DNA of 57,028 nt from an uncultured Aquimarina sp. (GCA_947489195.1 CANLCT010000029.1:1-57028); one strand, 5' to 3'; shown: positions 45,609 to 54,927, counted from the stretch's first letter. Notes: a model not told the origin generated them from the sequence alone. Numbers and translations are program-made.

Positions 45609-45669
45609 AGTTTACTTTTAATGCAATTTAACATTTATCTCAAGGATTTTTGTTAGCAATTTGTAAAAA

Positions 45670-46578
45670 TTACTCCCATTCAAAAACTTTTCCATCTTCA
45701 GCTAATTCGGTGTTTTCAAAAATAGTTACCGCTTCTTCTTTAAATGCAGTGATGCTTCCGTAACGTGTACTATAATGCCCTAATATTAAATTATGAACCT
45801 GTGCTTTTTTGGCAATAGTAGCGGCTTGTTTAGCGGTACTATGTCCGGTGAAATCACATAAATGTTCATGACTTTCTAAAAAAGTCGATTCATGATACAA
45901 CACTGTTGTGTTACTTATTAAAGGAATCTTTTCTTCGTCATATTTAGTATCGCTACAAAAAGCATAGCTTTTTGCTGGTTCTGGTTCAAAAGTGAGTTCG
46001 GTATTGGGTATTATTTTACCCGAATCCAATGTATAATCTTTTCCTTTTTTTATAGAATTGTAATAAGCAACATCAATCCCATAATTAAGAACCACTCCTA
46101 AATTCAAATTTCGATCTTTTGGTTTTTCTGTAAACAAAAAACCATTACAATAAATTCTGTGTTGCAATGGAATCGTTTTTACGCTCACCTTTTCATCTTC
46201 AAAAATAAGTTCAGATTTATCATTTTCAAGTTCATGAAAATGTAGTGGATAATCTGTCCACGAATTGGATAATTTTAACTGGACAGTAATCATTTCCTTA
46301 ATTCCCTTGGGTCCATATACATGTAAAGGAGTTTCTCGCTTTAACATTTTAAAAGTCGAAATTAAACCCACCAAACCATATACATGATCACCGTGTAAAT
46401 GAGAAATAAAAATATGTTTTATTCTGAAAAATTTAATTTTGTGCTTTCTTAGCTGTACTTGCGTCCCCTCGCCACAATCAATTAAAAACAAATGGTTATT
46501 AATAGTTAGCACCTGCGATGTTGGATTGGTAATCGTACGAGGTGTAGCTGAATAACAGCCTAAGATAGTTAATTTCAT
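45670..46578 (-). CDS. rnz: Ribonuclease Z (tRNA 3' endonuclease)
   Basis: Metallo-beta-lactamase-fold nuclease trimming tRNA 3' trailers, 302 residues. The zinc motif HLHGDH gives His60, His62, Asp64 and His65 (FISHLHGDHVYGL). Later metal ligands lie in SYAFCSDTKYD and the C-terminal LILGHYSTRY. GHSTAKQAA is characteristic of bacterial RNase Z. Confidence 0.94.
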   Translation of the reverse strand: MKLTILGCYSATPRTITNPTSQVLTINNHLFLIDCGEGTQVQLRKHKIKFFRIKHIFISHLHGDHVYGLVGLISTFKMLKRETPLHVYGPKGIKEMITVQLKLSNSWTDYPLHFHELENDKSELIFEDEKVSVKTIPLQHRIYCNGFLFTEKPKDRNLNLGVVLNYGIDVAYYNSIKKGKDYTLDSGKIIPNTELTFEPEPAKSYAFCSDTKYDEEKIPLISNTTVLYHESTFLESHEHLCDFTGHSTAKQAATIAKKAQVHNLILGHYSTRYGSITAFKEEAVTIFENTELAEDGKVFEWE

Positions 46579-46722
46579 AATTACATTTAAGAGTAAAGAA
46601 AATAGGATAAAGAAAACAGAACATATAAGCTATTGAAAAAAAGGGTATATGAAATTAAAATCTTTCTTCTATTTTTCTATAATCTAAGTCTCGCTTTATA
46701 TTGAATTACATATAAAATATTT

Positions 46723-47055
46723 TTATATACCTAAATCACGTTCAATTTCTTCCATTTCAATAACATCATGAGCTTCTTGCAAAGTAGGTGCTACAGTTAA
46801 CTCATCGGGTATATCTTCATAAGGAACACTATCTGTAACTAATACAAATGAATGGTTATTTGTTTTATGCTTTTCTGATAACAGTGCAAATTCTTTTAAA
46901 TCACTAGCTTTTAATGTAGCCAATGAAAAAAGGTTAATTACTAAATTATTATTACTCAATTCATCATAAACTTCGTTTAAACGTATAACAAACTTTTCTA
47001 ATGTTAATTTTTCTTGAGTAATTACAGTTGTGCTTTTAATATGTTCTATAATCAT
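46723..47055 (-). CDS. STAS-like small protein in the pyrB-rnz cluster
   Basis: Cytoplasmic protein of 110 residues. The pattern of strand-helix units, with NLVINLFSLATLKASDLKEF and HSFVLVTDSV, resembles a STAS (anti-sigma antagonist) fold, but the usual phosphorylated Ser is not evident. It starts 2 bases after the pyrB stop, so it is translated with pyrB. Its role is unknown. Confidence 0.6.
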   Translation of the reverse strand: MIIEHIKSTTVITQEKLTLEKFVIRLNEVYDELSNNNLVINLFSLATLKASDLKEFALLSEKHKTNNHSFVLVTDSVPYEDIPDELTVAPTLQEAHDVIEMEEIERDLGI

Positions 47056-47057
47056 AA

Positions 47058-47984
47058 TTATTTGATTTTAGAAGCCAGTAAATAGATCACAGCCATGCGA
47101 ATGGCAACTCCATTTTGAACTTGATCTAATATAATGGCTTGGTTAGAGTCAGCTACTTCACTTGTTATTTCTACACCTCGGTTAATGGGGCCTGGGTGCA
47201 TTATTACTATTTCTTTACTTAAATTATTTAAAAGAGATTTTGTTACTCCATATTGTTGGGTATATTCTCTTGTCGAAGGGAAATAAGATATTTCCATACG
47301 CTCATTTTGAACACGAAGCATATTAGCAACATCGCACCACTCCAAGGCTTTTTTCAGGTTAGTTTCAACCTTTACTCCTAAACTTTCAATATACTTAGGA
47401 ATTAATGTTTTTGGACCACATACCATAACTTCTGCTCCCTGAAGCTGTAAGGCATAAATATTTGATAATGCTACGCGCGAATGTAGTATATCGCCCACAA
47501 TAACTACCTTTTTCCCTGCAACATCGCCTAATCTTTCTCTTATTGAATAGGAATCCAACAAAGCTTGAGTAGGATGTTCGTGAGCACCATCACCTGCATT
47601 TACAATAGAAGCATTAATATGTTTCGATAAAAATACTCCAGCACCGGGGTTAGGATGTCTCATGACCACCATATCCACTTTCATTGCTAAAATATTATTA
47701 ACCGTATCAATTAGGGTTTCTCCTTTTTTTACAGAAGATGAAGCTGCAGAAAAATTAACAACATCTGCAGAAAGTCTTTTTTCTGCTAATTCAAAAGAAA
47801 GTCTAGTACGTGTACTATTTTCAAAAAATAAATTAGCAATAGTGATATCACGTAATGATGGTACTTTTTTTATAGGCCTATTAATAACCTCTTTAAAATG
47901 ATCTGCTGTTTCAAAAATAAGCTGTATATCTTTTTCATTGATATACTTTATTCCCAATAAGTGATTTACACTTAATTCGCTCAT
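47058..47984 (-). CDS. pyrB: Aspartate carbamoyltransferase, catalytic chain
   Basis: Pyrimidine synthesis enzyme of 308 residues. Carbamoyl-phosphate binding is shown by FFENSTRTR (Ser57-Thr60) and GAHEHPTQALLD, and the aspartate side by MHPGPINRGVE. No regulatory chain (pyrI) is adjacent. It begins 7 bases after pyrR. Confidence 0.97.
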   Translation of the reverse strand: MSELSVNHLLGIKYINEKDIQLIFETADHFKEVINRPIKKVPSLRDITIANLFFENSTRTRLSFELAEKRLSADVVNFSAASSSVKKGETLIDTVNNILAMKVDMVVMRHPNPGAGVFLSKHINASIVNAGDGAHEHPTQALLDSYSIRERLGDVAGKKVVIVGDILHSRVALSNIYALQLQGAEVMVCGPKTLIPKYIESLGVKVETNLKKALEWCDVANMLRVQNERMEISYFPSTREYTQQYGVTKSLLNNLSKEIVIMHPGPINRGVEITSEVADSNQAIILDQVQNGVAIRMAVIYLLASKIK

Positions 47985-47991
47985 ACAACTA

Positions 47992-48528
47992 TTATTTTAT
48001 CAGATAAACTACGTCTTCTCCTGCGTTTTCTTTCCAATTAACTTTTACACGCTCTTCATTTATAGCATCAACTTGTCTCCCTCTATAATTAGGCTGAATG
48101 GGTAAGTGTCTACTAAAACGTCTATCAATTAAAGTTAATAATTCAACTTCTGCTGGCCTACCAAATGATTGTATAGCCGTTAGTGCAGCTCTAATACTTC
48201 TGCCCGTATATAAAACATCATCAATAAAAACTACTCGTTTATCCTCAACAACAAAATCAATGGTAGTTTTATTGGCTTCTAAGGGTTGCGAACTTCTTCT
48301 AAAATCATCTCTAAAAAAAGTAATATCAAGCAAGCCAAGCTTTAAATTTTCAATTCCATATTTTTCAATAAGAATTTGCTTCAAACGTTCTGCCACAAAG
48401 CTTCCTCTTGGTTGTAAACCAACAAGAACTGTTTCTTTAAAATGCGTGTGATTTTCAATAAGTTGACAAGCCAAACGATGCAGTATAATGTTTACCTCTT
48501 TTCCAGTAAGTAGTACTTTTTGACTCAT
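47992..48528 (-). CDS. pyrR: PyrR bifunctional regulator / uracil phosphoribosyltransferase
   Basis: 178 residues with the PRPP-binding motif VVFIDDVLYTGRS at 99-111 and a basic RNA-facing surface typical of PyrR (FRDDFRRSSQ, DRRFSRHLP). PyrR can attenuate pyr mRNA; no clear attenuator was seen in the short leader, so regulation by RNA binding is unproven here. It is first of the long leftward cluster. Confidence 0.93.
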   Translation of the reverse strand: MSQKVLLTGKEVNIILHRLACQLIENHTHFKETVLVGLQPRGSFVAERLKQILIEKYGIENLKLGLLDITFFRDDFRRSSQPLEANKTTIDFVVEDKRVVFIDDVLYTGRSIRAALTAIQSFGRPAEVELLTLIDRRFSRHLPIQPNYRGRQVDAINEERVKVNWKENAGEDVVYLIK

Positions 48529-48556
48529 AAGAATGTTTTTCCAATCTGGACTTTAA

Positions 48557-48564
48557 CAAAAATA
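48557..48564 (-). promoter_or_regulatory. Putative -7 box for the pyrR cluster
   Basis: The minus strand reads TATTTTTG, 28 bases before the pyrR ATG. The only TTG upstream is about 26 bases away, longer than usual. Confidence 0.4.
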
Positions 48565-48631
48565 GTTAAAAAGTTACTTTAATACTATGACAACTTTAAA
48601 TTTTGCTAACAAAAAAGATTTAAAAGGATAA

Positions 48632-49750
48632 TTATGCTTTTCGTAACGGAGCAAAAAGTTGTGCTACATTATTTGATCTGTGAATTTTACCTGTATTGGT
48701 TTCTATAAAATTTTCAAGAAAATAAATTTCTTTTGGAATTTCATACTTATCCAACGTATCTAGTTTATTTACTTTTAAAAAATAAGTATCCACCGTATAG
48801 GTTTTATTAACGTTTTCAATAATTAAAATCAGTTTTTCACCTAATTTAGGATCTTTGCGAGAGGTAATAAAAAAACGTTCTCTAATTATTAATTGTAATT
48901 TTTTTTCTATTTGTTCGGGGTGTAGTTTAACGCCTCCACTGTTTATAACATTATCAAAGCGACCTTTCCATAAAAACTTTTTAAACGTTAATAAATCAAC
49001 AATATCATTAGTTATAATGACATCATTACTTAACATGGGGGCTTTTATAACTAAGCAATTGCGTTCATCGGTGGATAAAACTACTTGAGGTAAGGCTTTA
49101 AAATAACACTCTTTATTTTCTTTCTTTTTGGAATTAACCCTACGTACAGCTACATGTGTTACAGTTTCTGTCATTCCATAAGTTTCGTATATTTTGGTAT
49201 GTAAACCTTGAATAAGCGCTATTAAATGTTCTGATATGGCACCTCCACCTATAATTAGTTTTTTTAATAAATGTAATCGATTTATAGAATTATCTAATTG
49301 TAAAGGTACCATGGCACAAAAATCATACTGCTTGTATACATTATCTAATGGATTTGATTTAGGCGCAACGACATCTAATTTCCAACCTAAAACCATGGCC
49401 CGTACAAGCATCATTTTACCAGCAATATATTTTGCCGACAAACATAATAAAGCATTTGACTCTTCAGGCATTTTAAAAAAAGTACCTGTTGCTTTAGCAC
49501 TATTAATCATATGGCTTTTATTAATTTTAATAGTTTTTGGTACCCCTGTTGAGCCCGAAGTTTTTACTTCTATAATTTCTGAATCATCTAACCAATCTAA
49601 TAAAAAACCACCAATTTCAACTTCATATTCCTCTCCCGTCCGTACTAAATGATGAGCGTAAGACTCTAGTGTAATTTTAGAATAAGGCTTGTTATTCAAC
49701 AAAAAAGACGGATGCAGGTCTGGTGTTATAAATTTATCTTCAATAAACAT
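48632..49750 (-). CDS. menE: o-Succinylbenzoate-CoA ligase-like AMP-binding enzyme
   Basis: Acyl-CoA ligase of 372 residues for menaquinone synthesis. The AMP-binding P-loop is TSGSTGVPKTIKI near residue 65, followed by YETYGMTETVTHVA and the C-terminal hinge WKGRFDNVINSGG with the catalytic Lys in TGKIHR. It is shorter than the enzymes of about 450-490 aa, mainly at the N-terminus. menC and menA lie upstream in the same direction. Confidence 0.85.
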   Translation of the reverse strand: MFIEDKFITPDLHPSFLLNNKPYSKITLESYAHHLVRTGEEYEVEIGGFLLDWLDDSEIIEVKTSGSTGVPKTIKINKSHMINSAKATGTFFKMPEESNALLCLSAKYIAGKMMLVRAMVLGWKLDVVAPKSNPLDNVYKQYDFCAMVPLQLDNSINRLHLLKKLIIGGGAISEHLIALIQGLHTKIYETYGMTETVTHVAVRRVNSKKKENKECYFKALPQVVLSTDERNCLVIKAPMLSNDVIITNDIVDLLTFKKFLWKGRFDNVINSGGVKLHPEQIEKKLQLIIRERFFITSRKDPKLGEKLILIIENVNKTYTVDTYFLKVNKLDTLDKYEIPKEIYFLENFIETNTGKIHRSNNVAQLFAPLRKA

Positions 49751-49853
49751 ATGTTAAAAATAACTTTTGCAATTTTTATAACTGTGAAATTTGAAAAAAA
49801 TTATTGTTATCAAAATGTTAAACCATTAAAATTTAATTATTTAACCACTTATT

Positions 49854-50765
49854 CTACAATTTACCAAATAATTTTGCTGTCCAATTACTCCAACCATAAC
49901 GTTTTGCAAATACAAAAATGAATATCGGATATAACACTAATACTGGTGTTAATATTTCAAAACCTACCGAAGGTTCTGAAATATCTTTTAATACCGAATT
50001 AGTTTGTAACACAGACCAATCTGAAGTTACTAAAAGTGCTGTTACTAAATTATTTGCCGCATGAAACCCCAATGCTAATTCCATCCCTTCGTCCATAAGC
50101 GTTATAACACCCAAAAATAAACCTGTTCCTATGTAAAATACCATAGTGATGTAACCTAACTCGCGCACTTCGGGATTTGCTAAATGCATGGCTCCAAAAA
50201 TTACCGAAGTAACTATTAAAGGAAAAAATCGATTATTTGAAAATTTAGCTAAACCTTGCATTAAATATCCTCTAAAAATAAGTTCTTCCACACTGGTTTG
50301 AATAGGTAATAATGCTATTGCAATTACAAAAAGACCTAAAAATTTAGGTAAATTAAAGTTCCATTCAAAATCTTGAGGAGACGCTTTATAACCAATAAAT
50401 GTGGTGACACATACAAAAATTGCCAATAATGTAAAAGAAAAAAATACCCGTTTCCAATCTACTTTTTTTCGACTAGTTACCAATGTTACAAAAGCTTGCT
50501 TATGGACTTTTTTTACCACTAGGATAATCCCAAAAAGTGTGATTACAAACATTAATAACATTAAAAACAAGGTGGTGTTCGAATCAAAAATGAAATACAA
50601 TTGATCTTGTACCGTATTTTGGAGTTCTTCCACGCCTAATTTAGCTACCCAAGCTAATGTAATTGGTGCCTGTCCTATAAAATAAAATGCTGCAATGATT
50701 ATAAAACCTAAAATATACCTCCAAAATTCGGCTCTTGGAAAAGTTTTTACTTGTGTTAAAAACAT
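49854..50765 (-). CDS. CPBP-family intramembrane metalloprotease
   Basis: Inner-membrane protein of 303 residues with about eight hydrophobic segments. The Abi/CPBP motifs are complete: Glu160-Glu161 and Arg165 (VEELIFRGYL), F190-x3-His194 (FGAMH), and His235-x3-Asn239 (HAANN). Substrate unknown. It lies between menC and menE in one direction, with gaps of 85 and 103 bases. Confidence 0.87.
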   Translation of the reverse strand: MFLTQVKTFPRAEFWRYILGFIIIAAFYFIGQAPITLAWVAKLGVEELQNTVQDQLYFIFDSNTTLFLMLLMFVITLFGIILVVKKVHKQAFVTLVTSRKKVDWKRVFFSFTLLAIFVCVTTFIGYKASPQDFEWNFNLPKFLGLFVIAIALLPIQTSVEELIFRGYLMQGLAKFSNNRFFPLIVTSVIFGAMHLANPEVRELGYITMVFYIGTGLFLGVITLMDEGMELALGFHAANNLVTALLVTSDWSVLQTNSVLKDISEPSVGFEILTPVLVLYPIFIFVFAKRYGWSNWTAKLFGKL

Positions 50766-50850
50766 TCTTTACTTGAATTAAATTACCTATCCTATTTTAA
50801 ATAACCTTTTAAAAATACCATTTTCACCACAAAAAAGTTTTGAAAGAAAC

Positions 50851-51906
50851 TTACTTTATACACGAGTTATTAAGAATTGTTTGGTTCCATGTTTTTTGGG
50901 GGTCGTAAAAAATAGCCCCATTTTGAACCGTTAATGGACTTTCAATATTATTAGTATACAAACTACCTGTTCCTAAACCTTGTGGCAGCGAATTTTTGAG
51001 CGTGTACGTAAATTGAGAAATAGCATTTAAACCCACATTACTTTCCAAAGCACTGGTGATCCACCAATCAATTTTATGGTGTTCTGCTATTGAAATCCAA
51101 TCCATACTTCCTTTAAAACCGCCTATTAAACTTGGTTTTAAAATAATATACTGTGGCTTAATTTTTTCTATTAACTCTTGCTTAGCTTCCTTTTCAAATA
51201 CACCTATTAATTCCTCATCTAAAGCGATTGCTAAAGGTGTTTTTAAGCATAATTCGGCCATTTCTGCATGTTGATTTACGGCTATAGGTTGCTCAATACT
51301 ATGTAATTTAAATTTACTTAGTGTTTCTAACCTTTGTAAAGCTTCTGCTGAAGAAAAGGCTCCATTAGCATCTACTCTAATTTCAATTTCTTTTTCTGAA
51401 AATTGAGAGCGAATGAATTTTAATAAAGATACCTCCGATTCAAAATCTATAGCACCAATTTTTAATTTTATACAATTAAAACCATGCCGAAGCTTTTCAA
51501 GAATCTGTTGTTTCATAAAATCCTTATCCCCCATCCAAACCAATCCATTTATCGAAATTGGAGCCTTACTTTTTGTAAAAGCTGACGGAAATAATTCAAA
51601 TGGATTTTGTGCATTTAGTGATAAAAATGCTTGCTCAACACCAAATTGAATACTGGGAAATGCTTTTAATTCAGAATACAACTTATCCTTTCCTAAATGG
51701 ATATGTTGACAAACCCATTGTAGCTTAGCTTTATAATCGGGCCGATCATCAACACTTAAAGTTCTTAAAATACCACATTCTCCTATTCCTATTTTCCCTT
51801 CTTGCGTAAGCTTAATAAACCAAGTCTCCTTTGTTTTTAAAACACCTCGCGAGGTACCACTTGGCCTTTTAAATTCTAATATATGCTTAAAGTAGATTGC
51901 TTTCAT
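50851..51906 (-). CDS. menC: o-Succinylbenzoate synthase
   Basis: Enolase-superfamily dehydratase of menaquinone synthesis, 351 residues. The catalytic Lys pair is in KLKIG (Lys147, Lys149). Metal ligands are Asp179 (RVDANGAF), Glu205 (IEQP) and Asp230 (ALDEE), and the opposite base is Lys257 (ILKPSLIGG). It follows menA by 24 bases. Related family members racemise dipeptides, but the men context settles the call. Confidence 0.92.
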   Translation of the reverse strand: MKAIYFKHILEFKRPSGTSRGVLKTKETWFIKLTQEGKIGIGECGILRTLSVDDRPDYKAKLQWVCQHIHLGKDKLYSELKAFPSIQFGVEQAFLSLNAQNPFELFPSAFTKSKAPISINGLVWMGDKDFMKQQILEKLRHGFNCIKLKIGAIDFESEVSLLKFIRSQFSEKEIEIRVDANGAFSSAEALQRLETLSKFKLHSIEQPIAVNQHAEMAELCLKTPLAIALDEELIGVFEKEAKQELIEKIKPQYIILKPSLIGGFKGSMDWISIAEHHKIDWWITSALESNVGLNAISQFTYTLKNSLPQGLGTGSLYTNNIESPLTVQNGAIFYDPQKTWNQTILNNSCIK

Positions 51907-51930
51907 TTTACAGAAGAAATAAGTTATTTT

Positions 51931-52842
51931 TTAAGACCAAATGAGTAAACTTAACCCAAATAATAAGGCTAAACTAAAGGTCGTCAAAGCTACTTTTTTA
52001 AGTTCTGGGTCTAGTTTTATTGGCTCCACAGTTTCTTGAACAAAACGCAAGTGCTTTATTAGTGGAGCAAAACAAACGATGTATATCCAATGACTAATTT
52101 CGGTGGCTGTTAAAAAAGTATATACTAACATACTTAGCATAGCAATGATCACTAAACTATAATGGTATTTTTTTGCTTTGGTAAACCCCATACTCACTAC
52201 AAGTGTATTTTTACCTACTTTTTGGTCATTCTCACGGTCACGCATGTTATTTAAATTAAGTACAGCCGTACTCAATAATCCAATGCTTATAGCAGGAAAC
52301 CACAAAGGCCCGTAAATTTGTTTGACATATAAAAAATAGCACCCCATTACACTCAATAATCCAAAAAAAAGAAAGACAAACACATCTCCTAAACCATTAT
52401 AACCGTAAGCAGACTTACCCACAGTATATTTAATAGCAGCGGCAATGGAAGCTACGCCCAAAAGCACAAACAATATAGAGTAACCAATTTCACTATTTTT
52501 AAAAGCAGCATAAATTAATAGTAAAGCTGCTATTAATGTAATTATAGCTGTAAAAATAATTCCATTTTTCATTGCTTTTACAGAAATAGCTCCTGTTTGC
52601 AAGGCTCTTTTAGGCCCTATACGATCTTCATTATCTGTTCCTTTAACACCATCGCCATAATCATTAGCAAAATTAGATAATACTTGTAAACCTACAGTTG
52701 TAATAATTGCTCCTATAAAAATAGATGTATTAAATAACCCCTGAAATGCCGCCACTGCAGATCCCACAATAATTCCCGAAACGGAAAGCGGAAGTGTTCG
52801 TAGTCGAGCAGCTTGTAACCAGGACTTAATGTTTGTTTTCAT
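51931..52842 (-). CDS. menA: 1,4-Dihydroxy-2-naphthoate polyprenyltransferase
   Basis: Inner-membrane UbiA-family enzyme of 303 residues with eight or nine hydrophobic segments. The prenyl-diphosphate motifs are NDYGDGVKGTDNEDR (Asp61-Asp73) and NNMRDRENDQKVGK near residue 200. It adds the isoprenoid tail to the naphthoquinone ring. A heptamer repeat lies just upstream of its start. Confidence 0.94.
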   Translation of the reverse strand: MKTNIKSWLQAARLRTLPLSVSGIIVGSAVAAFQGLFNTSIFIGAIITTVGLQVLSNFANDYGDGVKGTDNEDRIGPKRALQTGAISVKAMKNGIIFTAIITLIAALLLIYAAFKNSEIGYSILFVLLGVASIAAAIKYTVGKSAYGYNGLGDVFVFLFFGLLSVMGCYFLYVKQIYGPLWFPAISIGLLSTAVLNLNNMRDRENDQKVGKNTLVVSMGFTKAKKYHYSLVIIAMLSMLVYTFLTATEISHWIYIVCFAPLIKHLRFVQETVEPIKLDPELKKVALTTFSLALLFGLSLLIWS

Positions 52843-52865
52843 TTGGTTGTTCGTTGTTTGTTGTT

Positions 52866-52889
52866 GGCTTTGGGCTTTGGGCTTTGGGC
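52866..52889. repeat. Heptamer tandem repeat upstream of menA
   Basis: GGCTTTG is repeated three times and followed by a partial fourth copy, 24-47 bases before the menA start. On the menA strand the unit is CAAAGCC. The adjoining bases (TTGTTCGTTGTTTGTTGTT) are also repetitive. Confidence 0.85.
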
Positions 52890-52948
52890 AAATAAAAAAT
52901 TATTCTTAATTAATTACTTAGTTAATATAAATTACTTCTTTCTTCTGA

Positions 52949-53953
52949 CTAATTTAATATCTGAACCAATAATTCTTTTAAAATATCACCTTGCGCCAAA
53001 GGACTTGCTCCTACTCCTTTACTTTTAACGTCTGCTGCTCTTATTTTTTCAATAATGTAACTAACTTTTCGCATAGGGTAATTTCTCGATGCAGTGATAT
53101 AATCTTTTACAAAAAACTTATTTACTTTTAGTTGCGAAGCGGTATGTAATTCACTTTTATCGGTTAAACCATGGTACTGCATCACTTTTGAAAAGTAACT
53201 AAATAACAACGAAATAGTTACTACCAAAGGCTTCTCTTTAGGGTTTTGAGTAAAATAATTACAAATTCGATGTGCTTTTATGGCATCTTTTGTTCCTAAA
53301 GCTTTGTTTAATTCAAAAACATTAAAATCTTTACTAATACCAATATTTTGTTCAATAGCTTGAGGCGTAATACTAGTGCCTTTAGGTAAAATTAACTGAA
53401 GCTTTTCTAATTCATTATTAATTTTACCTAAATCAGTACCCAAAAACTCTACAAGCATATGAGCCCCCTTAGGATCGATACTGTAACCTTTACCCGATAA
53501 TACACGTTGAATCCAATCACCGACCTGATTTTCGTAAAGTTTTTTACTTTCGAACACCAAACCATTTTTAGCAATAACTTTACTTATTTTTTTCCGCTTG
53601 TCTAACTTTTTGTATTTATAGCAAAAAACCAATACTGTAGTATTTAAGGGGTTATTGGCATAACTTTCTAACTTATCGATAGAGCGAGATAAATCTTGAG
53701 CCTCTTTAACTATAACCACCTGCCGTTCGGCCATCATAGGAAAACGTTTAGCCATTGAAACGATATCGGGTATCGTGGTGTCTTTACCATAAACAATCGT
53801 TTGATTAAAGTCGCGCTCATGCTCCGCTAAAATATTTTTTTGAATATAGTTAGCAACAATATCAATAAAATAAGGCTCATCACCCATTAAAAAATAAATA
53901 GGTTTGATATTACCAGCCTTTATATCAGTTATAATTCGTTTTGCTTCGTCCAC
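52949..53953 (-). CDS. holA: DNA polymerase III, delta subunit
   Basis: Clamp-loader subunit of 334 residues that opens the beta clamp. The N-terminal region (KPIYFLMGDEPYFIDIVANY) and the AAA-like core without Walker residues fit HolA, as do NNELEKL and the helical collar domain at the C-terminus. The start codon is GTG at 53953 (DEAKRIITDIKAG follows), with no ATG closer. It is divergent from the HsdR_N gene and the first of the leftward men cluster. Confidence 0.9.
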   Translation of the reverse strand: MDEAKRIITDIKAGNIKPIYFLMGDEPYFIDIVANYIQKNILAEHERDFNQTIVYGKDTTIPDIVSMAKRFPMMAERQVVIVKEAQDLSRSIDKLESYANNPLNTTVLVFCYKYKKLDKRKKISKVIAKNGLVFESKKLYENQVGDWIQRVLSGKGYSIDPKGAHMLVEFLGTDLGKINNELEKLQLILPKGTSITPQAIEQNIGISKDFNVFELNKALGTKDAIKAHRICNYFTQNPKEKPLVVTISLLFSYFSKVMQYHGLTDKSELHTASQLKVNKFFVKDYITASRNYPMRKVSYIIEKIRAADVKSKGVGASPLAQGDILKELLVQILN

Positions 53954-53991
53954 TATGTTGATTAAAACACAAAAATTAAATTACCCTTAAG

Positions 53992-53999
53992 TAAATTTG
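53992..53999 (+). promoter_or_regulatory. Putative -7 box for the HsdR_N gene
   Basis: TAAATTTG matches TAnnTTTG 24 bases before the ATG at 54024. The -33 element is not clear. Confidence 0.45.
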
Positions 54000-54023
54000 T
54001 GTTAAATTTAGTAATATTACGGC

Positions 54024-54464
54024 ATGCAACAATTAGCGTTTCCTGCCTATTCATTTCGAATCAAAAATAGCGAAAATAAAGCTACTATTTTTGATGTAGT
54101 TCGTAAAAAATTTATTGTTTTAACCCCCGAAGAATGGGTACGACAACATGTGGTTCATTTTTTAATAACGGATAAAAAATATCCATTATCACTTATTAAT
54201 GTCGAAAAAGTAATAAAAGTAAATGGCACTATTAAACGTTATGATGTGGTGGTATTTAATTCGGATGGAAGTATACATTTATTAGTAGAATGTAAAGCGC
54301 CTAAAATTAAAATAACACAACAAACCTTTGATCAAATTGCACGATATAACCTTACACTTAAAGGTAACTATCAAATGGTTACTAATGGTTTAACACATTA
54401 TTATTGCCAAATTGATTATGATAATGAAGCTTATCATTTTATTCCAGAACTTCCTTCTTTTTAA
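54024..54464 (+). CDS. Free-standing HsdR_N nuclease-domain protein
   Basis: Cytoplasmic protein of 146 residues consisting only of the PD-(D/E)XK domain found at the N-terminus of type I restriction subunit R. Asp74 (KRYDVVVF) and Glu89-x-Lys91 (LVECKAP) form the catalytic triad, with a later Gln-rich helix (ITQQTFDQIARYN). No helicase, specificity or methylase gene is present, so it is not a restriction system. It occurs divergently beside holA, an arrangement I recall from other Bacteroidota. Substrate unknown. Confidence 0.8.
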   Translation: MQQLAFPAYSFRIKNSENKATIFDVVRKKFIVLTPEEWVRQHVVHFLITDKKYPLSLINVEKVIKVNGTIKRYDVVVFNSDGSIHLLVECKAPKIKITQQTFDQIARYNLTLKGNYQMVTNGLTHYYCQIDYDNEAYHFIPELPSF

Positions 54465-54477
54465 TTAAAATAGTTTG

Positions 54478-54897
54478 ATGCTAATAAAACCTATTTCATT
54501 TGAGCTTACCTGGAAAATAAGGCATAAAGTCATGTGGCCCAATATGCCTTTGGAGTATATTAAGCTCCGTGATGACCATAAAGCTTTACATTATGGGTTA
54601 TTTATTGATGATGAATTAATTACAGTAATATCATTATTTGTCAACCTTGATCAAAAAACAGTACAATTTAGAAAATTTGCTACTTTAAAAAGCTATCAAG
54701 GAAAAGAATATGGATCTCAATTGCTAAATCATGTTATGAAGGAGGCAAAAACTAAAAATATAGCTAAAATTTGGTGTAATGCTAGAACAGAAAAAATACC
54801 ATTTTATAAAAAGTTTGGATTAAAAGAGACAAGACATACATTTGTCAAAAATGGTTTATCATACCTTATTATGGAAAAACGATTTACCACCAAATAA
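54478..54897 (+). CDS. GNAT-family N-acetyltransferase
   Basis: 139 residues from the ATG at 54478; a TTG 3 bases upstream could add one residue. The acetyl-CoA loop is KSYQGKEYGSQLLNHVM in place of the usual Q/RxxGxG/A, and the C-terminal IPFYKKFGLKET is typical of GNAT enzymes. Substrate unknown. It starts 13 bases after the HsdR_N stop, so the two are probably co-transcribed. Confidence 0.8.
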   Translation: MLIKPISFELTWKIRHKVMWPNMPLEYIKLRDDHKALHYGLFIDDELITVISLFVNLDQKTVQFRKFATLKSYQGKEYGSQLLNHVMKEAKTKNIAKIWCNARTEKIPFYKKFGLKETRHTFVKNGLSYLIMEKRFTTK

Positions 54898-54927
54898 TAA
54901 CCATTGAATAACACTTAATAATTAACA

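Noticed and set aside
44434..48555. Shared 11-mer TCTGGACTTTA just before ppk (44434) and pyrR (48545)
   Set aside because: It lies at different distances from the two starts with no further similarity; a chance match is plausible.
54024..54464. Type I restriction system
   Set aside because: Only the HsdR N-terminal domain is present; no helicase, HsdM or HsdS gene lies nearby.
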